NCBI GenBank assembly: GCA_022572825.1
Contig: JACZVE010000178.1
Location: forward strand, 1 to 6,753
Origin: SAR324 cluster bacterium
GTDB lineage: Bacteria; SAR324; JACQKK01
Reading direction: 5' to 3'
Length of the DNA stretch: 6,753 nt
Part shown: piece by piece, positions 1 through 5,397 of the stretch
Layout: every line of letters begins with the position of its first letter
How positions within the stretch are numbered: the stretch's first letter is position 1
Notes under the pieces: generated by a model
What the model saw: only the letters and a program-made list of their open reading frames with translations
What the model was told of the DNA's origin: nothing
Databases searched by the model: none
Program-made: the position numbers and the translations under genes

Positions 1-41
1 CCGCGTGGTCATCTTGTAGTGATTCGGCAGCCAATCCCATA

Positions 42-267
42 GCGAGTGCAAAGTCGCCGGAATCGCCGATTCGAGCTCTCTGCGCGGGACCCCTTCCCCC
101 CTGGCCCCCCTTCCCCGCTGAGCAGGGAAGGGGGGATTCCACAGCCACGATCGCGGCTCTGCCGTGGCCCACCAGCCCCTCCCTGCCTAGCGGGGAGGGG
201 CGGCATCCCGCCGCAGGCGGGATGCGGGGAGGGGTGACTCCGCCGGATCGAGCGACTTTGCACTTGC
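42..267. repeat. Structured intergenic element with terminal inverted repeat and four internal hairpins
   Basis: The ends are GCGAGTGCAAAGTCGC (42-57) and GCGACTTTGCACTTGC (252-267), inverted copies matching at 15 of 16 positions, 13 of them contiguous. A second inner pairing is possible between ACCCCTTCCCC (89-99) and GGGGAGGGGT (226-235) with one bulge. Inside lie four hairpins in a row: 105-115/125-135 (11 bp), 144-149/163-168 (6 bp), 176-183/193-200 (8 bp) and 203-212/216-225 (10 bp, 3-nt loop). There is also a small one at 60-64/68-72. No protein is recognisable in any frame, and no target-site duplication is visible outside the arms. It could be a dispersed palindromic repeat, a MITE-like remnant, or a terminator/leader for the flanking genes. 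It fills nearly all of the first 306 bases. Confidence 0.6.
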
Positions 268-306
268 CCTGGCGACCACAACCGTATTTGAAAGAAAGGA
301 AAGGCG

Positions 307-1119
307 ATGAGTGCACGAAAGGTACTGGTCACCGGTGCAAGGGGAAATCAGGGGCGATCCGTCACCGAGGCGCTGCTCAACAAGGGGCACCACGTACGCG
401 CCCTGGTGCGAAAGGCGGACGGGAACGGGTCCCTTCGCTGCAAGGACCCTGGCGTGGAGGTGGTCGTTGGGGACTTCGACGATCCGGCCTCCCTCGAGCG
501 AGCCGCCTCCGGCATGGATGCCGTTTTCGCGATGACGACACCGTTCGCCGGTGTGGATGTCGAAGTGCGCCACGGCAAGGCGATCGCCGACGCCGCAAAG
601 GCCGCCGGGGTGGCCCATCTGGTCTATTCATCCGTCGGTGACGCCGACCGCCGGACCGGCATCCCTCATTTCGACAGCAAGTACGAGGTCGAGGAGTACC
701 TGCGCACCCTTGCCGTGCCCTGGACGATCACGGCGCCTGCGTTCTTCTACGACAACGTGCTCTTTCCGTGGAATGTGGCGGACCTCAAGGAGGGTCGTTT
801 CCGCCAGGCCTTGAATGCGAAGCGAAAGCTCCAGCAGATCGCGGTGCGCGACATCGGCCGCTTCATCGCGCTGGTCATCGACCGCAAGGATCCTTTCATT
901 GGGAGGCGCATCAACATTTCCGGAGACGAGTTCAGCGGGCCCGAGATGGCCGCGGCTCTATCGCGGGCCAGCGGACGACCCATTGCATATGAGGAACAGT
1001 CGCTTGATGAGGTGCGCACCCAGTTTGCCGACATGGCGACAATGTATGAGTGGTTCGACCGAGTTGGGTTCAGCGCAGACGTCAAATCACTTCGCGTTGA
1101 CTACCCCGAGGTGGACTGA
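307..1119 (+). CDS. NmrA-like NAD(P)-binding Rossmann-fold protein, probably cut short by an in-frame TGA
   Basis: The 270-residue product is an atypical short-chain dehydrogenase of the NmrA/HSCARG kind, a cytoplasmic NAD(P)-binding protein acting as redox sensor or reductase; its substrate cannot be read from sequence. The dinucleotide-binding glycine motif VTGARGNQG lies at residues 8-16 after the first strand. The family segment VYSSVGDADRRTGIPHFDSKYEVEEYL spans residues 107-132 (SSVG, then HFDSKYEVE) and carries the lysine expected near the active site (K125). AGGA-type ribosome binding sequence at 296-300, six bases before the ATG, supports the start. The stop at 1117-1119 is suspicious. 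The same frame continues LSFEQWAAAQDW... to a second stop at 1180-1182, resembling the family's usual C-terminal tail, with the TGA sitting where Trp (TGG) is expected after PEVD. Read through, it would be 291 residues, close to normal family length. Family assignment is firm; the true end is uncertain. Confidence 0.9.
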   Translation: MSARKVLVTGARGNQGRSVTEALLNKGHHVRALVRKADGNGSLRCKDPGVEVVVGDFDDPASLERAASGMDAVFAMTTPFAGVDVEVRHGKAIADAAKAAGVAHLVYSSVGDADRRTGIPHFDSKYEVEEYLRTLAVPWTITAPAFFYDNVLFPWNVADLKEGRFRQALNAKRKLQQIAVRDIGRFIALVIDRKDPFIGRRINISGDEFSGPEMAAALSRASGRPIAYEEQSLDEVRTQFADMATMYEWFDRVGFSADVKSLRVDYPEVD

Positions 1120-1182
1120 CTCTCGTTTGAACAATGGGCAGCGGCGCAGGACTGGGCTCAAGTCCTCGGCGCCGTCGAGTGA

Positions 1183-1500
1183 ACCGTGGGCTATTGGGTT
1201 TTGGCCGGTCAAAATTCAGCCCGCGCAACACTCACTCGACGGTACAGAGGAGTCGGGCTCACCGTACCTGTGGGAGGAATACAGGTCGAGATTACCTCCG
1301 GTTGTCGGTCCGACCTGGAGCCTTGCCCATTGCTCGGCAGACCACCGCGGCTCGGGATCGGCACGCCGGAATCTCGACCAAACGACCACCCTCTTCCGCG
1401 ACATGGGGAGGATGGGGTGGCTGTATCAGGCGGAGAAACGAGGGAAAAGCCGGGTTGGACGAATCGATCGCGAGGACGGTGGGCGGACAAGCGGCGCGGG
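1183..1500. other. Gene-free stretch between NmrA-like and terB-like genes
   Basis: None of the open frames crossing this 318-base stretch gives a recognisable product, and the longer ones run antisense into the TerB-like gene. Visible structure is limited to the hairpin at 1188-1222, a second stem with one bulge (GGAGGAAT 1273-1280 against ATT-A-CCTCC 1291-1299), and a short palindrome GTCGGTCCGAC at 1304-1314. It holds the 3' ends of both convergent flanking genes. No terminator with a T run was found for the TerB-like gene. Confidence 0.5.
1188..1222. terminator. Stem-loop just after the extended end of the NmrA-like gene
   Basis: GGGCT (1188-1192) pairs with AGCCC (1218-1222), and TTTTG (1199-1203) pairs with CAAAA (1210-1214) around a 6-nt loop. 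G1196-G1198 can pair with T1215-C1217 (two G-U), leaving ATT 1193-1195 bulged. The structure begins five bases after the downstream stop at 1180-1182, where a terminator for the NmrA-like gene would sit. No T tract follows, so it is not a canonical intrinsic terminator; it could instead stabilise the 3' end. Confidence 0.3.
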
Positions 1501-1893
1501 TCACACCGCTTCGGACAGGGTGGACAGCACCTCCCGCTCGTAGGTGCCCCATTCGGCCTGCGGAAGGACGAACAGAGAATCGCCCAACTTGACGATCACC
1601 TTCTCGATGAATTCCAGCTCGGCCGGGTGCGGCACGCCGTCGGCGTAGGCGACGGCGCAGAGCGTCTTGAGCAGCAGGTGCTTGGCCTCGACGCCGGAAA
1701 GTGCGTTGAGACCCTCGGAGAGGCTGATTCCCTGATTCGCCAGCTCCGCCTTTTCGGCGTCGCTGAGCTTCATGGCCTCGGCGAATCGCGCCAGAATCTG
1801 CTTCTCCCAGACGACAAATTCGGTGTCGACCTTGGCGATGTGTATGCCGAAGAGCAGGATGGTCTTCAGATCGTTCCTGTTGACTGTGGTCAT
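1501..1893 (-). CDS. TerB-like (tellurite-resistance/DjlA-N-like) helical protein
   Basis: This 130-residue all-helical, probably cytoplasmic protein resembles the TerB fold. Two related segments carry the family's acidic pattern: AKVDTEFVVWE (D23, E30) and AYADGVPHPAE (D85, E92), both Asp-x6-Glu and placed as in the internal twofold repeat of TerB. In TerB relatives these acids lie in a metal-binding, membrane-associated stress module; a tellurite role is not implied here because no terC, terD, terE or terZ neighbour is present. The start was set at 1893 rather than at an in-frame ATG 12 codons upstream (1929). The protein aligns from MTTVNRNDLK onward, and GGGGAT sits about ten bases before that ATG. 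It is monocistronic and divergent from the methyltransferase. Function in this organism is unknown. Confidence 0.8.
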   Translation of the reverse strand: MTTVNRNDLKTILLFGIHIAKVDTEFVVWEKQILARFAEAMKLSDAEKAELANQGISLSEGLNALSGVEAKHLLLKTLCAVAYADGVPHPAELEFIEKVIVKLGDSLFVLPQAEWGTYEREVLSTLSEAV

Positions 1894-1960
1894 CGTCGCA
1901 CGATCCCCAATCACCGGCCGGCCGGGCAAGGTGGGCCCCAGCCTGGCCGAATCTTCCCGT

Positions 1961-2016
1961 CAGCGCACGCGCGTTGCACCGCCCATGCCGAGTCCCCGGG
2001 TGCGCGCGGTGCGCTG
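1961..2016. repeat. Long imperfect inverted repeat in the terB-like leader
   Basis: CAGCGCACGCGCG (1961-1973) pairs with CGCGCGGTGCGCTG (2003-2016), giving 13 base pairs with a single bulged G at 2008 and a 29-nt loop. It lies between the candidate terB-like promoter and its start codon, so it would be in that mRNA's 5' leader. No T run follows on either strand. It may be a regulatory hairpin or simply GC-rich symmetry. Confidence 0.4.
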
Positions 2017-2064
2017 CGGCTGGTATGGTAGTATGGAAAACGCATTCTCTGCCCGAACAGGTAT

Positions 2065-2092
2065 TTTATATTTGCAGCGACGCCCACGCCAA
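2065..2092 (-). promoter_or_regulatory. Candidate sigma70-type promoter for the terB-like gene
   Basis: On the minus strand TTGGCG (2092-2087) is followed after 16 bases by TATAAA (2070-2065), in a short AT-rich island of otherwise GC-rich DNA. Transcription would start near 2058, giving a leader of roughly 165 bases that contains the 1961-2016 hairpin. The -35 match is modest. Confidence 0.35.
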
Positions 2093-2093
2093 A

Positions 2094-2116
2094 GGGACGC
2101 ATCCCCAGGGACGCAT
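2094..2116. repeat. Tandem GGGACGCAT pair
   Basis: GGGACGCAT occurs at 2094-2102 and again at 2108-2116, starting 14 bases apart in direct orientation, between the terB-like promoter and the methyltransferase start. The spacing is a little over one helical turn, so it could be a tandem protein-binding site or a remnant of a dispersed repeat. Only two copies are present. Confidence 0.3.
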
Positions 2117-2143
2117 TAGCCAGCTATTAGCATATCCTGTCAG

Positions 2144-3553
2144 ATGGGGTCAAAATCCAACGTGCGACGCCGGGCCGCGAATTCGCGCCGGACGGCAAGG
2201 GGGCAACGGAACGGCGCGGAACGCGGCGCCGCTGCGGGCAAAATCATGCGGAACGCGGCGGGCAAGCCATCGCCAAGCCGCGGGGTGCGCAGGCGGCGCT
2301 CGTTCTCCCAGCAAAACCTCGCCCTGGAAACGGAGGGTGCCCTGGGTAGCCTGCTCGGCGAAGCCCTCCGCACCCCGGAGGCAGAGGGTTACATCCTTAC
2401 CCATGCTTTTCATCCCTATCCGGGTCGGTTTCACTACCTGCTGCCCCGCACCGTACTCGCGGCGATCACCCGGCCCGGAGAGCGCGTTTTCGACCCCTTC
2501 ATGGGCGGCGGCACCACCTTGGTCGAAGCATTGCAGCAAGGGCTGCCGGCCCTCGGCAACGACCTCAACCCCGTCGCGGTGCTGGTGGCCAGGGAACGCA
2601 CGCGGCTCCGCACGCCCACGGAAGCGCGAATGGTCACCGCGGAGGCCCAGCGCATCGCCGTCCAGGTGGAAGCGCTGCGCAGGGAAAAGCATCCTCCCCG
2701 CATGGAACAACGCTTCCAGCACCGGCTGGCGGCCCACTACCAGCCGCATCTGCTGGCCGAGCTGATGCAGTGGATGCGGCTCATCGAAGCCCTGCCGGAC
2801 GATGATCGCCGCGAGACGCTGCGCGCGGTGTTTTCCAGCGCCGCGGTGAAGTTCTCCAACCTGGCCGCCGACAGCCAGCAAGGCGTTCCGCGGTCATCCC
2901 GCATTGCAAAACCCATTGGCAAAGGCGCGGCAAGCCGCTTCCTGGTCGACAAATGCGGGGAGCTGACCCGTGCCCAGGCAGCACTGGCCAAACGCATCGC
3001 GCCGGAGACGCCACCTGCCGAGTTATACGGCGAGGATGCGCGCCTGCTGCCGTCACTGGGCTGGGGAGCGGTGGACTGCATACTCACCAGCCCACCCTAT
3101 CCCGGCACGTACGACTATTACGCTCAGCACCGCCTGCGCATGGACTGGCTGGGACTGGACGGGCAGGCGCTGCTGGAAGGCGAAATCGGCGCGCGGCGCG
3201 ACCGGCCCGCGGGGCGCGGCGACGACAGTTGGAGTGCGGCACTGGGAGATACATTGCTGACGCTGGCCCGGGTATTGCGCCCGGGCGGCGCCCTCGCGCT
3301 GGCGATGGGTGACTGGATTTCCGCCGACCACGCCGTGGACGCCCGCGCCGCCCTGACCCGCATCGCCCAGCGGGGGCCCTGGCGGCTGGAGTCGCGGGCT
3401 TCCGTGCGCAGGGCGGTGCACTCCCGCAAGGAAAAGAAAGCGTACGCCAAACGCGGCAAGTGGGAGCACCTGCTGCTCTTCACGCGGCTCGCTGCCGCCG
3501 AGGGCACTGCCCAGGGAGGGCGTGGCCGGCCGCGCCCCCCGCCGGGGACTTGA
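2144..3553 (+). CDS. SAM-dependent DNA (amino-) methyltransferase, orphan
   Basis: The product (469 residues from this ATG) carries the hallmarks of an N6-adenine/N4-cytosine type methylase. FDPFMGGGTTLVEA at residues 116-129 is the SAM-binding motif I, GNDLNPVAV at 138-146 is the following acidic strand, and DCILTSPPY at 311-319 is the catalytic motif IV. GTYDYY...RMDWLGL follows at 321-338. Motif I precedes motif IV, with about 185 residues between them that may hold the target-recognition part. LRPGGALALAMGDW (378-391) is a late strand of the methylase fold. The first 50 residues are Arg-rich, low in complexity and without clear homology. No strong ribosome site precedes 2144, so the real start may be the in-frame ATG at 2246 or GTG at 2285. 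No restriction endonuclease is adjacent. An RNA substrate cannot be excluded. Its stop is 8 bp from the thiE stop, convergently. Confidence 0.85.
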   Translation: MGSKSNVRRRAANSRRTARGQRNGAERGAAAGKIMRNAAGKPSPSRGVRRRRSFSQQNLALETEGALGSLLGEALRTPEAEGYILTHAFHPYPGRFHYLLPRTVLAAITRPGERVFDPFMGGGTTLVEALQQGLPALGNDLNPVAVLVARERTRLRTPTEARMVTAEAQRIAVQVEALRREKHPPRMEQRFQHRLAAHYQPHLLAELMQWMRLIEALPDDDRRETLRAVFSSAAVKFSNLAADSQQGVPRSSRIAKPIGKGAASRFLVDKCGELTRAQAALAKRIAPETPPAELYGEDARLLPSLGWGAVDCILTSPPYPGTYDYYAQHRLRMDWLGLDGQALLEGEIGARRDRPAGRGDDSWSAALGDTLLTLARVLRPGGALALAMGDWISADHAVDARAALTRIAQRGPWRLESRASVRRAVHSRKEKKAYAKRGKWEHLLLFTRLAAAEGTAQGGRGRPRPPPGT

Positions 3554-3555
3554 CC

Positions 3556-3572
3556 GGGGGCCTACAGCCCCC
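3556..3572. terminator. GC hairpin at the convergent gene ends
   Basis: GGGGGC (3556-3561), a 5-nt loop holding the thiE stop codon, then GCCCCC (3567-3572) form a perfect 6-bp stem spanning the junction between the methyltransferase and thiE. A larger GC-rich near-palindrome (GGGCGTGGCC/GGCCGCGCCC, 3518-3537) lies just upstream in the last methyltransferase codons. Neither is followed by a T run on either strand, so a bidirectional terminator role is only a possibility. Confidence 0.3.
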
Positions 3573-4188
3573 CAAGCGCTTCCTCGAAGGCCTCCAGCGC
3601 CTCCAATGGCCGCTCGGCGTTCCAGATGGCGGAGATGGTCGCCACGCCGTGAGCGCCGGCCCGCAGACATTCCCGCGCGCGGGCCGGTGTGACGCCCCCC
3701 AGGGCGAACAGCGGCAGCCCGGAGGCGCCTGTCGCCTGCTCGAGGGCTTTCACGCCGACCGGATCGCCGTAGGGCGCCTTGGAGAAGGTAGCGTAAACGG
3801 GCCCGAAGACGGCGAAATCGGCGCCCGCCGCCTCGGCCGCCTGCACACCGGCCAGGGAATGGGTGGACACGCCGTACAGCAGGGCATTGCGCAGCACCGG
3901 CGCGTGGCGCTCCAGGGGGAGGCTGTCGCTGCGCAGATGCACGCCGTCCAGTCCCAGGCCGAGGGCGATATCGGCGCGGTCGTTGAGAAACAGGCGGATA
4001 TGCTTGCGCCGCTCGCCCAGCGCCGCCAGCAGTCCGGAGGCGTAATCGGCCTGACCCAGCGGCGAAAGCCCTTTCTCCCGCACCTGCAGCGCCCGCAGCC
4101 CCGCATCCACCAGGTCGGGGAGCAGGTCGGGCGGCTTGTGGCGGCTGTTGTCGTGGTCGGTGATCAGATAGAAGCGGAAGGGCACCAT
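3562..4188 (-). CDS. thiE: Thiamine phosphate synthase (ThiE/TenI family)
   Basis: ThiE joins hydroxymethylpyrimidine diphosphate to thiazole phosphate carboxylate, giving thiamine monophosphate, in the cytoplasm. The 208-residue TIM barrel shows the family landmarks in order: FYLITD (6-11), LQVREKG (34-40, substrate-binding Gln/Arg/Lys), RLFLNDRADIALGLGLDGVHL (N69, D70 and H84), GVSTHS (106-111), FGPVYATFSK (128-137) and ALGGV (162-166). It ends with GVATISAIW (181-189). The GPVYATFSK segment is compatible with a true ThiE, although TenI-like thiazole tautomerases share the fold. The ATG at 4188 lies 20 bases after the thiG stop, fitting co-transcription, but no strong Shine-Dalgarno is visible, so translation may be coupled to thiG. 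The open frame extends far upstream through thiG only because of high GC. Last gene of the operon. Confidence 0.9.
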   Translation of the reverse strand: MVPFRFYLITDHDNSRHKPPDLLPDLVDAGLRALQVREKGLSPLGQADYASGLLAALGERRKHIRLFLNDRADIALGLGLDGVHLRSDSLPLERHAPVLRNALLYGVSTHSLAGVQAAEAAGADFAVFGPVYATFSKAPYGDPVGVKALEQATGASGLPLFALGGVTPARARECLRAGAHGVATISAIWNAERPLEALEAFEEALGGL

Positions 4189-4208
4189 GGCGGGAGCAGC
4201 AGGGGCCG

Positions 4209-5000
4209 CTAGCCCGCCTTGCGGCGGGTATCGACCATGCGCTCGCGGGGGCTGGAAGGCTCGGCAAAGAATTTGCGGGGAATGCGGCCAGCCAGGGACG
4301 CCTTGCGCCCGGCCTCGCACGCCTGACGCATCGCCTCGGCCATCAGGACGGGGTCCTTGGCGTGGGCCACCGCCGTATCCAGCAACACGCCGTCGCAGCC
4401 CAGCTCCATGGCCAACGCGACGTCCGAGGCCGTGCCGACACCCGCGTCGAGGATGAGGGGTAGGGAGACCCGGGAGCGGATAAGGGAGAAATTGTACGGG
4501 TTGAGGATGCCCATGCCCGAGCCGATCGGCGACCCCAACGGCATCACCGCCACGCAGCCCAGGTCCTCCAGCTTCTTGCAGGTGATGGGATCGTCGATGC
4601 AATAGGGCAGCACCTGAAATCCCTTGTCCACCAGGATGCGCACCCCCTCGAACAGCTTTTCCGCATCGGGATAGAGCGTGTCCTCGTCGGCGATGATCTC
4701 CAGCTTGATCAGATTGGTTTCCAGCGCTTCCCGGGCCAGCTCGGCGGTGATAACGGCATCGCGCACCGTATAGCAGCCGGCCGTGTTGGGCAGCAGGCGG
4801 AAGTTCTCCCGGCGCAGCAGGCTGACCAGGTTCTCGCCGGTGGGGTCGTCCAGGTTGACGCGGCGGATGGCCACCGTGACCAGTTCGGTTCCGCCAGCCC
4901 GCAGCGCCTTGAGCAATATATCGTGATTGGGATAGCGTGCGCTGCCCAGTATCAGCCGGGAATGGAAGCTCTCCGTACCGATCTTCAGTGGTTGATCCAT
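4209..5000 (-). CDS. thiG: Thiazole synthase ThiG
   Basis: ThiG condenses 1-deoxy-D-xylulose 5-phosphate, dehydroglycine and sulfur from ThiS thiocarboxylate into the thiazole phosphate moiety of thiamine. The 263-residue protein, full family length, begins with LKIGTESFHSRLILGSARYPN (residues 5-25). It has VTVAIRRVN (41-49) and PNTAGCYTVRDAV (71-83). NLIKLEII (96-103) carries K99, the Schiff-base lysine for the sugar phosphate. LPYCIDDP (131-138), PLGSPIGSGMGI (154-165), DAGVGTASDVALAMELGCDGVLLDTAV (185-211, phosphate-binding loops) and the KDPVLMAEAM helix follow. GGGA about nine bases before the ATG is an adequate ribosome site. It begins 23 bases after thiS ends and is followed by thiE, so the three very likely form one transcript. 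No missing residue was noticed. Confidence 0.97.
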   Translation of the reverse strand: MDQPLKIGTESFHSRLILGSARYPNHDILLKALRAGGTELVTVAIRRVNLDDPTGENLVSLLRRENFRLLPNTAGCYTVRDAVITAELAREALETNLIKLEIIADEDTLYPDAEKLFEGVRILVDKGFQVLPYCIDDPITCKKLEDLGCVAVMPLGSPIGSGMGILNPYNFSLIRSRVSLPLILDAGVGTASDVALAMELGCDGVLLDTAVAHAKDPVLMAEAMRQACEAGRKASLAGRIPRKFFAEPSSPRERMVDTRRKAG

Positions 5001-5017
5001 GCGTGGTTCCCACTCGA

Positions 5018-5032
5018 GGGGGTTCAGCCCCC
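5018..5032 (-). other. Hairpin over the thiS stop codon
   Basis: GGGGG (5018-5022), loop TTCAG, CCCCC (5028-5032) give a 5-bp GC stem whose loop carries the thiS TGA. The stem is formed partly by the codons for the obligatory Gly-Gly end. It sits just upstream of the thiG ribosome site and could modulate thiS/thiG coupling or mRNA processing. A similar stem covers the thiE stop. Confidence 0.3.
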
Positions 5033-5227
5033 CACGGTTGCCCGGACGATTTCCAGCGCGTCGTCCGGCTGCAGCACGATCTTCGGCCAGTTGGCCCTGC
5101 GCGCCACCTCCCCGTTCAGCAGTACCGCCAGTCCGCCGTTGGTGTTCAGATTCAGGCTGGAGAGCAGTTGTTGCACGGTCAGCGGGCTCTCGATGCGACG
5201 CGGCTCTCCATTTACCGTGATGTCCAT
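5024..5227 (-). CDS. thiS: Sulfur carrier protein ThiS
   Basis: ThiS is a small ubiquitin-fold protein whose C-terminal glycine is adenylated by a ThiF-type enzyme and converted to a thiocarboxylate that feeds sulfur to ThiG. The 67-residue product has the usual start MDITVNGEPRRI, the central LAVLLNGEVARRANW segment (residues 33-47) and the late DDALEIVRATVGG (55-67). The final Gly-Gly is mandatory for function. It is the first gene of thiS-thiG-thiE. No thiF, thiO, thiC or thiD lies in the window, so activation must be encoded elsewhere. The ribosome site before the ATG is weak (GTAAAG). The stop codon sits in the loop of a GGGGG/CCCCC hairpin (5018-5032). Confidence 0.95.
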   Translation of the reverse strand: MDITVNGEPRRIESPLTVQQLLSSLNLNTNGGLAVLLNGEVARRANWPKIVLQPDDALEIVRATVGG

Positions 5228-5279
5228 TGCTTTACAGCACAGATGCGGATTGCCCGTTATGCTGACGAATGGGGTACGA

Positions 5280-5293
5280 GGTGGTCTTCCACC
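5280..5293 (-). other. Small hairpin in the thi leader
   Basis: GGTGG (5280-5284) and CCACC (5289-5293) pair around a 4-nt loop in what would be the thiS 5' leader. No CUGAGA or other thiamine-riboswitch core sequence accompanies it in 5228-5318, so it is not part of a recognisable TPP riboswitch. Confidence 0.3.
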
Positions 5294-5317
5294 GCAGCGA
5301 GGGGCAGAGCACCGATC

Positions 5318-5354
5318 GGGAGCTTATTATAGCTCCCTCACCGTGCGGAAGGAA
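5318..5354 (-). promoter_or_regulatory. thiSGE promoter candidate with palindromic operator
   Basis: A perfect 20-bp palindrome with 6-nt centre, GGGAGCTTATTATAGCTCCC, occupies 5318-5337. On the minus strand its centre contains the consensus -10 TATAAT (5331-5326). The best -35 at proper spacing is poor (TTCCTT, 5354-5349, 17-bp spacer), which would suit an activator-dependent or weak promoter. Transcription would begin near 5319 and give a leader of about 90 bases before thiS. The two arms flank the -10, so a dimeric regulator bound here would block RNA polymerase. The binding protein is unknown. Confidence 0.45.
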
Positions 5355-5368
5355 AGCTGGGCGAGCAT

Positions 5369-5397
5369 TTGGCAACGGGCCTCAATTGGGGTAAATT
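5369..5397 (+). promoter_or_regulatory. Promoter for the oxidoreductase gene
   Basis: TTGGCA (5369-5374, five of six consensus) is followed after exactly 17 bases by TAAATT (5392-5397, four of six). This is the best sigma70-type match seen in the window. A second AT-rich hexamer, CATAAT (5401-5406), lies nearby. Transcription would start near 5404-5405, leaving a leader of about 95 bases before the ATG at 5500. The -10 lies inside the dyad at 5380-5411. Confidence 0.5.

Noticed and set aside
1..42. Edge of a neighbouring gene: plus frame ending PRGHLVVIRQPIP-stop at 40-42, RVVIL-stop at 17-19, or a minus-strand start at 40-38 reading MGLAAESLQDDHA
   Set aside because: Three equally short alternatives and no ribosome site for the minus-strand start, so none can be chosen from 41 bases.
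105..225. CRISPR array or REP/BIME tandem in the 5' region
   Set aside because: The hairpins differ in sequence and spacing, with no regular identical repeats or spacers, so only a composite palindromic element is supported.
46..237. Small plus-strand frame of 63 codons within the structured element
   Set aside because: Pro/Gly/Arg-rich translation of palindromic DNA, with no ribosome site or recognisable product.
1186..2031. 281-codon plus-strand frame across the gap and antisense to the TerB-like gene
   Set aside because: Its latter half is the complement of a well-supported TerB-like gene, and the first part shows no domain or ribosome site.
2117..2165. Promoter or repeat (TATCCT at 2133, GATGGGGTCAAAATCC) upstream of the methyltransferase start
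   Set aside because: No matching -35 at suitable spacing, and the hexamer lies only six bases before the ATG. Resemblance to REP-associated sequence is too short to support.
2150..2881. 243-codon minus-strand frame
   Set aside because: It is antisense to the methyltransferase motif I region, whose sense frame has clear family motifs.
3053..4267. 404-codon minus-strand frame
   Set aside because: It is antisense to the methyltransferase end and out of frame with thiE and thiG, with Ala/Arg/Gly-rich composition and no recognisable domain.
3562..5013. A continuous 483-codon minus-strand frame ending in ThiE, as if a large ThiE fusion
   Set aside because: Only the last 208 codons look like ThiE. 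The upstream part overlaps thiG in another frame and is Gly/Arg/Pro-rich low-complexity translation caused by high GC.
5228..5318. TPP riboswitch in the thiS leader
   Set aside because: No CUGAGA-type core or matching second conserved loop was found on the minus strand, and the leader is only about 90 bases.
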